Positions 36,151-44,589 of a DNA stretch of 64,000 nucleotides are shown one piece after another; positions within the stretch are counted from its first letter, which is position 1; every line of letters starts with the position of its first letter. The position numbers were made by a program, and so were the translations under genes. The stretch is from NCBI RefSeq assembly GCF_009765705.1, contig NZ_LMUX01000021.1:1364404-1428403 (forward strand), read 5' to 3'. The notes below the pieces were generated by a model. That model saw only the letters and a program-made list of their open reading frames with translations, was not told the DNA's origin and did not search any database. This DNA comes from Burkholderia sp. L27(2015) (GTDB lineage Bacteria; Pseudomonadota; Gammaproteobacteria; Burkholderiales; Burkholderiaceae).

Positions 36151-37931
36151 ATGCATCGGTGGTGAGTACTGGCGAAACGCCATCGCGATCCCGCGGAATT
36201 ACGCTTGGGCCGCTTTGGCTGACGTTGCCGGGCGTGCTGTTCCTGCTCGCGTTTCTCGTCTATCCATCGCTCAGGCTGCTCTCGCTATCCGTGATTCAAA
36301 ACGGCACGGGCGCATTCTCCCTGTCGGCGTTCGCGCGGTTCTTCGGCCCCAGCGTCTATCGGCAGGTGCTACAAACCACCTTTTCGATTGCCCTGCAAAC
36401 CACGGGCTACTGTCTTGTGTTCGGCTATCCGCTCGCTTACTGGTTGTCCGGCCTGCCCAAACGCCGGCAACAAGCGGTAGCCCTGCTAGTGCTGCTGGCG
36501 TTCTGGACCAGCACGCTCGTCAAGAGTTTCGCGTGGCTCGTCCTGCTTGGACGCAACGGCTTCGTGGCGGACGTCATGCACGCCCTGGGCTTTTCCGGTG
36601 GCGACCGGCTGCTCTTCAATCGCCCAGTCGTGATCTTCGCGATCAGCCATACCCTGTTGCCCCTTGCCGTGGTAACGATGTTGCCGGTGATGAACCAGAT
36701 CGACCGGCGCATGTCGTTGGCCGCCGCCACGCTCGGCGGCGACCGCGCGCAGGTTTTCTGGCGGATCTTCTTCGTCTCGTCGATGCGTGGTGTTGCCGCA
36801 GCAGGCCTGCTGGTGTTTATCGGCGCGCTTGGCTTCTTTATCACGCCCACGCTACTCGGCAGCCCGCACGAGATGATGTTGGGGCAATTGATCATCGTCC
36901 AGATCAACGAATTGCAGAACTGGCAGCTGGGAAGTGCGCTGTCGGTGGTACTGGTGAGCACGGCGCTCGTGAGCTGCTTTATCTACAACTTGATCTTCGG
37001 CATGTCCTCGCTCGCCGACGATCGTCACGCAGTGCGTTCATCGCATCACCGTCATCTGCGGCGCTTCGGCAATCGAATCGTCAATGGTCTTGGCCTCGTG
37101 TTCTCGCATGTGCTCGGTGTCTACGATCGTCATGTGCGGCCAGTCACGCGTGTGAGCCCGCTCGCCGTGTATTCGTGCGCGGTGATTTTCGTGCTCCTCT
37201 TTCCCATCGTCGCGATCGTACCGATGGCGTTTACGGCTGACACCTTCCTTTCGTTCCCGCCCAAAGGCTTCAGCTTGCGCTGGTTCGAAGCCTACTTCGA
37301 ATCGCCGCTATGGATAGGCGCGACAGTGCGGTCGTTCGGCATCGGGCTGGTGACCGCACTCGTCACGACTGCAATCACGACGCTAGCAGCGCTCGGCATC
37401 GTACGCTCGAAGACACGCGCAACGGGCGCGCTCTTCTTGCTGTTTCTCCTGCCGATGATCATCCCGTCCATCATCACCGCAGTCGCCCTGTTCTTTCTGT
37501 GTGCGCACATCTCGCTCGTCGCGACCAACCTAGGCATCATCATCGGACACGTGTTGATCGCCATGCCCATTGTGTTCGTGATCCTACTCACGACGTTCAA
37601 AGGCCACGATTGGGCGCTCGATCATGCGGCCGGCACACTAGGCGCGAATCGCCTGCAAGTGCTGCGGCGCATTACTCTGCCGTCGATTAGGAACGGACTG
37701 GTCGCGGGGTTCGTGATCGGCTTCCTAACGTCGTTCGAGGAGTTGACGGTGGCATTGTTCATCGGCGGCGGCATCAAGACGACACTTCCCAAGCAACTCT
37801 GGGACGACATCCTGCTGCAGGTCAATCCAACCCTCGCGGCGGCGTCGACGGTCATGCTGGTCGTGGTCACCATACTGTTTCTCGTGCTTCAGCACGTGCA
37901 TCCGCGTGGCAAGAGCGCCGCGGCGGCATGA
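36147..37931 (+). CDS. Fused ABC transporter permease (PotB-PotC in one chain)
   Basis: 594 residues from ATG 36147, which overlaps the monooxygenase stop (ATGA). The N-terminal half (about 20-290) is a PotB-type permease with the EAA loop LAAATLGGDRAQVFWRIFFV; the C-terminal half (about 335-590) is PotC-type with LDHAAGTLGANRLQVLRRIT. A His/Arg-rich linker (RHAVRSSHHRHLRRFG) at about 290-310 joins them. One chain therefore replaces the usual heterodimer, as in FbpB/ThiP-type transporters. No frameshift or internal stop is present. Confidence 0.92.
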   Translation: MNASVVSTGETPSRSRGITLGPLWLTLPGVLFLLAFLVYPSLRLLSLSVIQNGTGAFSLSAFARFFGPSVYRQVLQTTFSIALQTTGYCLVFGYPLAYWLSGLPKRRQQAVALLVLLAFWTSTLVKSFAWLVLLGRNGFVADVMHALGFSGGDRLLFNRPVVIFAISHTLLPLAVVTMLPVMNQIDRRMSLAAATLGGDRAQVFWRIFFVSSMRGVAAAGLLVFIGALGFFITPTLLGSPHEMMLGQLIIVQINELQNWQLGSALSVVLVSTALVSCFIYNLIFGMSSLADDRHAVRSSHHRHLRRFGNRIVNGLGLVFSHVLGVYDRHVRPVTRVSPLAVYSCAVIFVLLFPIVAIVPMAFTADTFLSFPPKGFSLRWFEAYFESPLWIGATVRSFGIGLVTALVTTAITTLAALGIVRSKTRATGALFLLFLLPMIIPSIITAVALFFLCAHISLVATNLGIIIGHVLIAMPIVFVILLTTFKGHDWALDHAAGTLGANRLQVLRRITLPSIRNGLVAGFVIGFLTSFEELTVALFIGGGIKTTLPKQLWDDILLQVNPTLAAASTVMLVVVTILFLVLQHVHPRGKSAAAA

Positions 37932-37985
37932 CATTCCATGCACGGGAAGCCCTCCAATCACTTCAACGTAGAGAGTTTTTGTTAA

Positions 37986-38711
37986 ATGGATGAACATCAG
38001 CTTCGAATCGATCTCGCGGCCGCATTTCGCTGTTTTGCACGCCTGGGAATGCACGAGGCGGTCGCCAATCATTTCAGTGCGGCAGTGTCGGCCGATGGTC
38101 GAAAATTCCTGATGAATCGCAAGTGGCAGCACTTTTCGCAGATCAAGGCGAGTGACCTGCTGCTCCTCGATGCCGACGACGGCGAAGAGCTGGCCGGGCA
38201 CACCGACGTTGACCCCACCGCATGGGCGATTCACGGACAAATTCACCGGCGTGCACCGCACGTGAGGGTCGCGCTGCATCTGCATCCGGTCTATGCAACG
38301 GCCATTGCTTGTTTGAAGGATCCGCAGATCAAGCCGATCGAGCAGAATACCGCGCGCTACTTCAATCGGGTCGCGCTCGACACCGCGTTCGGTGGCATGG
38401 CGGATACCGCGGCCGAGGGCGCGCGTCTGGTCGAAGCGCTCGGCGACAAGTCGCGCCTGATGATGTGCAATCACGGTGTCCTGGTGACCGCATCGACCGT
38501 GGGCGAAGCGTTCGACGACATGTACACGCTTGAGCGCGCTTGCCAGATCCTCACGTTGGCCTATTCAACGGGACAGCCCTTGAATCTCCTCTCTACCGAA
38601 GTGGCCGAGAAGACGGCGCGCGACTGGGAAGGCATCGTGGATTTTTCGATGGCGCACTTCGAGGAGATGAAACGGATTCTCGATAAGGAAGAGCCTTCTT
38701 ATGCTGACTGA
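37986..38711 (+). CDS. Class II aldolase/adducin family protein
   Basis: 241 residues. Zinc-binding His pair in VALHLHPVYATA (about 97-99) and the third His in MCNHGVLVTA (about 162), as in L-fuculose phosphate aldolase and related enzymes. NHFSAAVSADGRKFLMNRKW at about 29-48 is the phosphate/substrate region in a divergent form. Members include sugar-phosphate aldolases, decarboxylases and dehydratases; many work on small hydroxyacids. It overlaps the flavin reductase gene by 11 nt. Its step in this pathway is unknown. Confidence 0.9.
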   Translation: MDEHQLRIDLAAAFRCFARLGMHEAVANHFSAAVSADGRKFLMNRKWQHFSQIKASDLLLLDADDGEELAGHTDVDPTAWAIHGQIHRRAPHVRVALHLHPVYATAIACLKDPQIKPIEQNTARYFNRVALDTAFGGMADTAAEGARLVEALGDKSRLMMCNHGVLVTASTVGEAFDDMYTLERACQILTLAYSTGQPLNLLSTEVAEKTARDWEGIVDFSMAHFEEMKRILDKEEPSYAD

Positions 38712-39207
38712 CATGAACACGAAGGAAGTATCGCTGGGCGCGTTTCGCGACGCGATGGCGCAATTGGGGGCGGCAGTCCACGTCGTCACGACGGATGGCG
38801 AAGGTGGCCGCGCGGGCTTCACGGCGTCGGCCGTCTGCAGCGTAACGGATACACCGCCCAGCGTTCTCGTTTGCATCAACAGGACTTCGTCCGCTTACGC
38901 CGCGATGAAGGCGAACGGTGTTCTCTGCATCAATACACTGAGCGCGGAGCAGCATGAGATATCGAGCGCCTTTTCTAGCAAGCAGCCGATGGCCGCACGC
39001 TTTGAGCACGGCGAATGGCTAGCGCGCAACGGTCGGCCGCCGCTTCTGGCTGGGGCGATCGTCTCGATCGATTGCAAGGTGGTCAGCCAGGTGCCGGTCG
39101 GGACGCACGACATTCTCGTTTGCGAAGTCAGCGAGATTCAGGCCAATACGCGCTCGGGAATTCTGATTTACTATGACCGCAAATATCACCGGATCATTCG
39201 GGACTGA
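38701..39207 (+). CDS. Flavin reductase, HpaC/NtaB/RutF family
   Basis: 168 residues with the FMN-binding domain pattern GAFRDAMAQLGAAVHVVTTD, GRAGFTASAVCSVTDTPPSV and VCEVSEIQANTRSGILIYYD. It reduces FMN or FAD with NAD(P)H and passes it to monooxygenases. Its place in the same operon as the NtaA-like enzyme argues that it is the partner. A second ATG (38713) is near; the first overlaps the aldolase gene and was chosen for coupling. Confidence 0.92.
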   Translation: MLTDMNTKEVSLGAFRDAMAQLGAAVHVVTTDGEGGRAGFTASAVCSVTDTPPSVLVCINRTSSAYAAMKANGVLCINTLSAEQHEISSAFSSKQPMAARFEHGEWLARNGRPPLLAGAIVSIDCKVVSQVPVGTHDILVCEVSEIQANTRSGILIYYDRKYHRIIRD

Positions 39208-39283
39208 GCGCACTTTGTACTCAAGCGCTCACTCATGTCACTCATGTCACTCAACCGATTTTGATCCAAAGAGTGCAAAGAAA

Positions 39284-40267
39284 ATGTCAAACCGGCCTTT
39301 GAGCATATATGTCGAGAACTACACGACTGACGAGCATCGCGCCATTGCCAAGGAACAAGTCGAAGCCTGCTTGCGCGACGTTGATGCGCCGCTGAACATT
39401 ACAATGGGTTGGCATGCGACGCCGGATGTGAAAGCCTTGGCGATCTCGGATTTTATCGTGGCGCCCCGTTTCAACACCGCGGCCATTTTGCAGCATGCGC
39501 GCAATCTGAAACTCGTTCATTGCATCAATGCCGGCGTCGAGCGCTACATGCCTCTGGATTGGTTGCCGGTGGGCGCCGTGCTCACGAATAGCCGTGGCAT
39601 TCATGCAGTGAAAGCGCGAGAGTATGCGTTGATGTCTCTGCTCATGCTCAATACGCGCATGCCAGTCTTGGCGGATGCAAAGCGTGCGCGCATATGGAAA
39701 CCCGAATTTACGACGCCAATTCTCGGCAAGACCGTGGTTGTCGTTGGCACCGGCGGCATCGGTGGCGCGATCGCGGGTGCTGCAAAGAGCTTGCAAATGC
39801 GCGTGATCGGGGTCAACAGGTCAGGAAACGAGCATAGCGATTTTGATGAAGTCGTCGCCCAAGAGCGTTTGGAGGAGGTATTGCCGTATGCCGATTTCGT
39901 CGCCCTTGCTTGCCCATTGACGATTGCGACGCGGAACCTCTTTTCTGAAGATCGGCTTGCTTTGCTCAAGCAGGGCGCTGGGATCCTGAATATGGCCAGA
40001 GGCGGCGTCATCGACACTGCCGCATTGATTCGGATGCTCGAGGAGAAGCGGCTGTCGGGCGCTGTCGCCGATGTGTTCGATCAGGAGCCGCTTCCCGAAT
40101 CTTCTCCTGTCTGGGACGCTCCACACCTCATCGTCACGCCACACATTTCCTGTGACTCTCCTGTGGGTTACGTCGACGCCGGGCTGGCTATATTCGGCTC
40201 AAACGTCAGGAGCTTGTTGGCGGGCCGTGAGGTCACAAACCGTGTGGATCCTGATCTGCAATATTAG
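39284..40267 (+). CDS. D-2-hydroxyacid dehydrogenase
   Basis: 327 residues from ATG 39284. NAD-binding motif GTGGIGGAIAGAAKSLQ at about 150, catalytic Arg in LNMARGGVIDTAALI, Glu in ADVFDQEPLPESSPVW and His in VTPHISCDSPVGY. The family interconverts 2-ketoacids and D-2-hydroxyacids (glyoxylate, hydroxypyruvate, pyruvate). Glyoxylate would be the product of NtaA-type cleavage, so reduction of glyoxylate to glycolate is a reasonable guess. A small direct repeat (CACTCATGT) precedes the gene. Confidence 0.92.
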   Translation: MSNRPLSIYVENYTTDEHRAIAKEQVEACLRDVDAPLNITMGWHATPDVKALAISDFIVAPRFNTAAILQHARNLKLVHCINAGVERYMPLDWLPVGAVLTNSRGIHAVKAREYALMSLLMLNTRMPVLADAKRARIWKPEFTTPILGKTVVVVGTGGIGGAIAGAAKSLQMRVIGVNRSGNEHSDFDEVVAQERLEEVLPYADFVALACPLTIATRNLFSEDRLALLKQGAGILNMARGGVIDTAALIRMLEEKRLSGAVADVFDQEPLPESSPVWDAPHLIVTPHISCDSPVGYVDAGLAIFGSNVRSLLAGREVTNRVDPDLQY

Positions 40268-40306
40268 CGGGGGGCATACGTCGGGGCAGCGCGGTGCTTC
40301 CAGCGT

Positions 40307-41953
40307 CTATCGAGCTGATGGCGTCGACGCCGCGGCCGTGCTCGCGCGACCATAAGCACGACCGGCGAGCATCCACACACCCAACGCCGCGCACGCTGCG
40401 ACTATCCCCGCGATACACAGCGCCGACGCGAAACCGCTGGCAAAACTCTCGCGTGCTACCGCCAGGACCGCCGCGCGCAGATCCTGCGGAATACTGCTCA
40501 CCGCTTGCGCCGCGTCGCCCGCCAAGACCCTGGACATGAAATCGGGGTCGACATGTTCATGCACCCCCGGCATAGAGAGCAAGCTAGGCTCGAGCGTAGT
40601 GCGGGTACGCGCGGCAAGCGCTGCGCCAAGCACGCCAACCGACATCACGATCGCAGTGAAGCGGGTCGTTGTGCTGATACCCGAGGCCATCCCTGTGCGG
40701 TGCGCAGGCACGCATGCCATGATGGCCTTTTGAGTATCGCCGTTGAGCACGCCGGCACCCAGGCCGGTCACACAAGTGGCGAACGCGATCAGCACAAAAC
40801 GCGCATCCTGCGCCACGAACGCCGTCAACAGATTGCCGACCGCAATCAAGGCGAGTCCGAGCACCAGCAGCGCAGTGCTGGAGAAACGCTGCGAGAGCAC
40901 CGCGCCCAGGCGCGGCCCCAGGATCATGCAGATGGCGAAAGGCAGCATGCCGACACCGGCGGCGATGGCGGAAAATCCGAACGCGTTCTGCAAATAAAGC
41001 GGCAGGAACGTCATCATCACCTGCGCGCATGCTGCGTAGCCGAACATCGCCAGCACGGCAGCCACGAAACGACGTTGCTTGAATAACGACAGGTCGATCA
41101 TGGCGTGCGCGCGAACGCGCTCCAACGACAGGAACGCGATCAACAGAACCACACTGGCGGCGAATCGCGCGGCCGTCGCCCAACTGGTCCAGCCATCCGA
41201 TTGGGTGCCGATCAGCGCCCAAATGCCAATTGCCAGCGCGAGTCCAAACAAGGTACTGCCGGCTACATCGGTCGGTCCCGCATGCGGATTGCGAGACTCG
41301 CGTATCGAGTAGTGCACGGCTACGACCAGCGCAATGCACACTGGCAGATTCAGCAGGAAGATCCACCGCCAGCCCAGCCATTGCGTGATCACGCCGCCAA
41401 TCAAAGGTGCAATCGTGGTGGCGAGGCCCATGCACATGCCCCAGATAGCCCAGGCGCGAGCGCGCGGCGCGCCCTCGTGGAACGTGTTGGCGATTACGGC
41501 GAGCGCGGACGTGAGCAGCAGTGCCGCACCCACGCCTTTCACCGCACGCGAAATATTCAAGAACAACACGGACGGTGCGATAGCGCAGCCCAGCGAAGCC
41601 AGAAAGAACACGGCGAGCCCGAGCAGCAGCATTTTCTTGCGACCGAGCCGATCGGCCAGGCCGCCGGCCGGCAGCAGGCAGGACGCAAACGCCACCATGT
41701 AGGCGCTCACCACCCATTCGACGTCGGCAAAGCTGGCATGAAACGAACGGGCAATCGAAGGTAGCGAAACGGCGACGACATTCGTGTCGAGGATGATCAG
41801 TGCGCACGTGGCCGAGGCCGTCGCCAGGACAAAGTTTGCGGCGCTGCGGCTCAGTGGGGTCGGCGGCGTCGGCGCGTGGGCATCGGCGTCGGCGTTAGCT
41901 TCGGCGTTGGCTTCGGTATGAGGCGGCCGTTCGATCGACGTGTCGTGCTGCAT
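40307..41953 (-). CDS. MFS transporter, DHA2 family (EmrB/QacA-type, 14 helices)
   Basis: 548 residues from ATG 41953 with GGGAG upstream; a TTG at 41968 is rejected. A long hydrophilic N-terminus (TEANAEANADADAHAPTPPT) is followed by 14 membrane segments. LDTNVVAVSLPSIARSFHAS at about 54 is the usual DHA2 start of helix 1, and WRWIFLLNLPVCIALVVAVH is conserved. It exports toxic or amphiphilic compounds. It is divergent from the LysR gene at 42078. Confidence 0.93.
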   Translation of the reverse strand: MQHDTSIERPPHTEANAEANADADAHAPTPPTPLSRSAANFVLATASATCALIILDTNVVAVSLPSIARSFHASFADVEWVVSAYMVAFASCLLPAGGLADRLGRKKMLLLGLAVFFLASLGCAIAPSVLFLNISRAVKGVGAALLLTSALAVIANTFHEGAPRARAWAIWGMCMGLATTIAPLIGGVITQWLGWRWIFLLNLPVCIALVVAVHYSIRESRNPHAGPTDVAGSTLFGLALAIGIWALIGTQSDGWTSWATAARFAASVVLLIAFLSLERVRAHAMIDLSLFKQRRFVAAVLAMFGYAACAQVMMTFLPLYLQNAFGFSAIAAGVGMLPFAICMILGPRLGAVLSQRFSSTALLVLGLALIAVGNLLTAFVAQDARFVLIAFATCVTGLGAGVLNGDTQKAIMACVPAHRTGMASGISTTTRFTAIVMSVGVLGAALAARTRTTLEPSLLSMPGVHEHVDPDFMSRVLAGDAAQAVSSIPQDLRAAVLAVARESFASGFASALCIAGIVAACAALGVWMLAGRAYGRASTAAASTPSAR

Positions 41954-42077
41954 GCTTGTCTCCCGCAAATATTCAGGTCCATCTTGGGTTGATGCTCAGG
42001 TAAACCATGATAACGTCTCACCTATATGTCCGTCATTGACATAGAATCACTAAATAATTAGCTTTTTTGTCAATACC

Positions 42078-42971
42078 ATGCCGACGCTGGAACTTCGTCA
42101 CATGCGCTGTTTCATCAGCGTTGCCAAGCACTTGCACTTCTCGCGAGCGGCCGAGGAATTGGGCATCGCGGCGCCGTCGTTGACCAAATTGATCCAGCAA
42201 GCGGAGCAGCTTCTCGGTGTGCGCCTGTTTCTTCGGACCAAGCGCACGGTCGCATTGACGGCGGCGGGCAGCGCCTATCTCGCCGAGGTGCTCACGGCGT
42301 TCGAACATTTGTCGCGTGGCGAAGAGCTGGCTGTGCTGGCCGAGCGGGGCGAACTGGGCAGGATCGAGGTGGGCTTTATTTCGTCGGCGGCGTACGCCGG
42401 GGTGCTGCAGCATACGATCCGCGGCTTCAAGAAGAGCCATCCGCGCATTGAAATCGGCATCCACGAAGTTGTGATGGAGCGCATCACGTCGATGCTGATC
42501 GACGGGCAGTTGGACGTTGCCTACTTGCGCCCGCCGATGCACTACCCGGAGAGCATTCGAGCCATCACGGTCTATCGGGACACGTTTATCGCCGCGATAC
42601 CCGCCGATTCGAAGCTCGCCGCGTTGCAAGAAGTGTCGCCGTCGCAACTGCGCGACCAGACGTTTGTGGTGCCGGAGCAAGAGTTCGGCACCTTCGAAGT
42701 GGCTCGCCGGGGCCGCTTTGTACCGACGGTCACGGCTCGACCCGGGCCGTTGTCTGCCGTGCTGGCGCACGTTTCATTGGGCGGGGATGTAGCCATCGTG
42801 CCCCGCACGCTGGCCTTGTGCGTAACGTTGCCGGGCGTCGAATTTCGGCCCATCACCGGCAAACCGGTGTCCTCGGAAGTGGCGATGGCCTATCGCCGGC
42901 ACGAGCGCGCGGCTGCCGTCCAGGCGTTCCAGCGCTATGTGATGCGCCTTGTGGCACAGTCCCCTGACTGA
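42078..42971 (+). CDS. LysR-family transcriptional regulator
   Basis: 297 residues; N-terminal HTH (MPTLELRHMRCFISVAKHLH, GIAAPSLTKLIQQAEQLLGV) and effector domain. The subgroup is that of BenM/CatM/CbbR-like activators. It is divergent from the DHA2 transporter over about 120 bp, so it likely controls it. The following ribA is on the same strand about 100 bp downstream. Confidence 0.92.
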   Translation: MPTLELRHMRCFISVAKHLHFSRAAEELGIAAPSLTKLIQQAEQLLGVRLFLRTKRTVALTAAGSAYLAEVLTAFEHLSRGEELAVLAERGELGRIEVGFISSAAYAGVLQHTIRGFKKSHPRIEIGIHEVVMERITSMLIDGQLDVAYLRPPMHYPESIRAITVYRDTFIAAIPADSKLAALQEVSPSQLRDQTFVVPEQEFGTFEVARRGRFVPTVTARPGPLSAVLAHVSLGGDVAIVPRTLALCVTLPGVEFRPITGKPVSSEVAMAYRRHERAAAVQAFQRYVMRLVAQSPD

Positions 42972-43074
42972 GCGCGGGGCCACGGGCGGTGCGGTTCTCA
43001 AATTTGCTCTATAGTGATCGAAGCATTCCGCTTACTTTCTTTATCCCGTCTCGAGCGGGAATCTGCTTATAAAT

Positions 43075-43722
43075 ATGACTACGTCTTGCGATCCGTCGAA
43101 TGAGGACGGCAATACCACCGGCGAGTGCGTTGTTCTGCAAGCTGTTGCCACGTTGCCCACCAAATATGGGGCATTCACGGCTCATGTGTTTCGCGTGGTC
43201 GACGGCGGCGCCGAACACCTCGCGCTGGTAATGGGCGATGTTGCCGACCAGAAGTCGGTCCTCACCCGTTTGCACTCCGAATGCCTGACCGGGGATGTGC
43301 TCGGTTCATACCGTTGCGACTGCGGCGAACAGTTGGATCTCGCGCTACGTTATATCGCTGCGGAAGGTCGCGGTGTGCTGCTGTACTTGCGTGGCCATGA
43401 GGGGCGCGGCATAGGGCTGAGCAACAAGATCCTCGCCTACGCGCTTCAAGAGCAAGGCCGCGACACGGTGGAAGCCAATCTCGACCTGGGCCTGCCGGAC
43501 GATTCGCGCGAATACGATTCCGCGGCGGCGATCTTGCGCATGCTCAAGGTCACCTCCGTGCGGCTGATGAGCAACAACCCAGCGAAGTTCGGCACCCTCG
43601 CCAAACATGGCATTCCGGTGTGCGAACGGGTTGCCCTCGTGATCCCGATGCGCGAAGAAAACGAGCGCTATGTGCTCACCAAACGAGCCAAGTTCGGGCA
43701 TTACGTGGACGAGAACGACTAA
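43075..43722 (+). CDS. ribA: GTP cyclohydrolase II
   Basis: 215 residues. Zinc ligands Cys70, Cys81 and Cys83 ([20 protein letters not shown]), the catalytic loop [20 protein letters not shown], and [20 protein letters not shown] at the C-terminus. It opens the imidazole ring of GTP as the first step of riboflavin synthesis. It stands outside any rib operon, has no visible FMN riboswitch, and starts with an Asn/Thr-rich tail. It may be a second copy that raises flavin supply for the flavoenzymes around it; this is an inference. Confidence 0.94.
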   Translation: MTTSCDPSNEDGNTTGECVVLQAVATLPTKYGAFTAHVFRVVDGGAEHLALVMGDVADQKSVLTRLHSECLTGDVLGSYRCDCGEQLDLALRYIAAEGRGVLLYLRGHEGRGIGLSNKILAYALQEQGRDTVEANLDLGLPDDSREYDSAAAILRMLKVTSVRLMSNNPAKFGTLAKHGIPVCERVALVIPMREENERYVLTKRAKFGHYVDEND

Positions 43723-43764
43723 GGCTCTCATCTCGCGGCATTTTGCACTGTAAGCTCGGTCGAT

Positions 43765-43777
43765 ATAGTCATACAAT
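43765..43777 (+). promoter_or_regulatory. GntR-type operator, site A (upstream of gntR)
   Basis: ATAGTCATACAAT, 36 bases before the regulator start. It shares the ATAGTCAT core with four sites near the dehydratase genes and fits the T-GT-N-AC-A pattern of FadR-subfamily operators. Autoregulation is inferred. Confidence 0.65.
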
Positions 43778-43812
43778 ATAGACCAAGTTAACCTGTCAAT
43801 TGCCCGCGAATA

Positions 43813-44541
43813 ATGAACTATCGCCATCCGCATCAAGGCAAGAGCATGCACAGCCGCATCGTGCAGGATCTTGGTATCGACATCGTCAGCGGCAAGTTAG
43901 CGCCGGGCGAACGGCTGCCTGCCGAGGCGGGTTTATGCGCAACCTATGGCGTAAGCCGTCCCGTGCTGCGGGAAGCGACGCGCGTGCTGGTCGCGAAAGG
44001 GCTGGTCATCTCCAAGCCGCGCGTGGGCAGCATCGTGCGCCCGCGCGTCGACTGGCATATGCTCGATCCCGATGTGCTCTACTGGACCATGAGCCAGGTT
44101 CCGGAGCACGATTTTTTCCGCTCGGTGCTGACGGTGCGCCGCATCATCGAACCGGCGGCGGCAGCGCTTGCCGCGAGCTTGGCCACGGACGACGACGTGC
44201 GCCGCATCGAGACGGCATATCGGAAAATGGAAAGCGCCGCTACACCGGAGGCGCTGCTGGAGCCCGACTTGCAGTTCCATCGCGAGATCATGGCCGCGAC
44301 ACATAACGATCTACTCGCGTATATCGGCAACATGATGTCGCTCGCGCTGTCGGAGTCGATCAAGCTGACTAACAGCCATCCCAATGCGCACGCGCTGTCG
44401 CTGCCTCGTCACAAGGCTATCCTGACCGCGATTCAGAGCCGCGATCCGCTCGGCGCGCGCCAGGCCAGCCTGGTTCAACTGGAAAGCGCACGCGCCGACG
44501 CGGACAGTCTTCGCGAGCTGACCATGTCCGCTGAGCCGTAA
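43813..44541 (+). CDS. GntR-family regulator, FadR subfamily (DgoR-like)
   Basis: 242 residues. Winged HTH at about 10-75 (LAPGERLPAEAGLCATYGVS, RPVLREATRVLVAKGLVISK) and a helical FCD ligand domain (about 100-240). A second ATG at 43846 with AAGG is possible, but the longer start fits the HQGKSMHSRIV leader common to relatives. Encoded beside the sugar-acid genes, with similar operators upstream of itself and of both divergent dehydratase genes, it probably represses them and responds to a keto-deoxy sugar acid. Confidence 0.9.
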   Translation: MNYRHPHQGKSMHSRIVQDLGIDIVSGKLAPGERLPAEAGLCATYGVSRPVLREATRVLVAKGLVISKPRVGSIVRPRVDWHMLDPDVLYWTMSQVPEHDFFRSVLTVRRIIEPAAAALAASLATDDDVRRIETAYRKMESAATPEALLEPDLQFHREIMAATHNDLLAYIGNMMSLALSESIKLTNSHPNAHALSLPRHKAILTAIQSRDPLGARQASLVQLESARADADSLRELTMSAEP

Positions 44542-44550
44542 GAGCTGTAG

Positions 44551-44578
44551 GTGGAGCGCTCCGTAGCGCAGGCTCCAC
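44551..44578. terminator. Hairpin between convergent gntR and dehydratase genes
   Basis: GTGGAGC (44551-44557) pairs with GCTCCAC (44572-44578), and a nested GCGCT/AGCGC hairpin with a CCGT loop lies within. It sits 10-12 bases from both stops, so it could end transcription in either direction, although no T-run follows. Confidence 0.5.
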
Positions 44579-44589
44579 GTTCTATCGCG

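Noticed and set aside
43001-43074. FMN riboswitch before ribA
   Set aside because: The leader is too short and none of the conserved RFN helices could be drawn.
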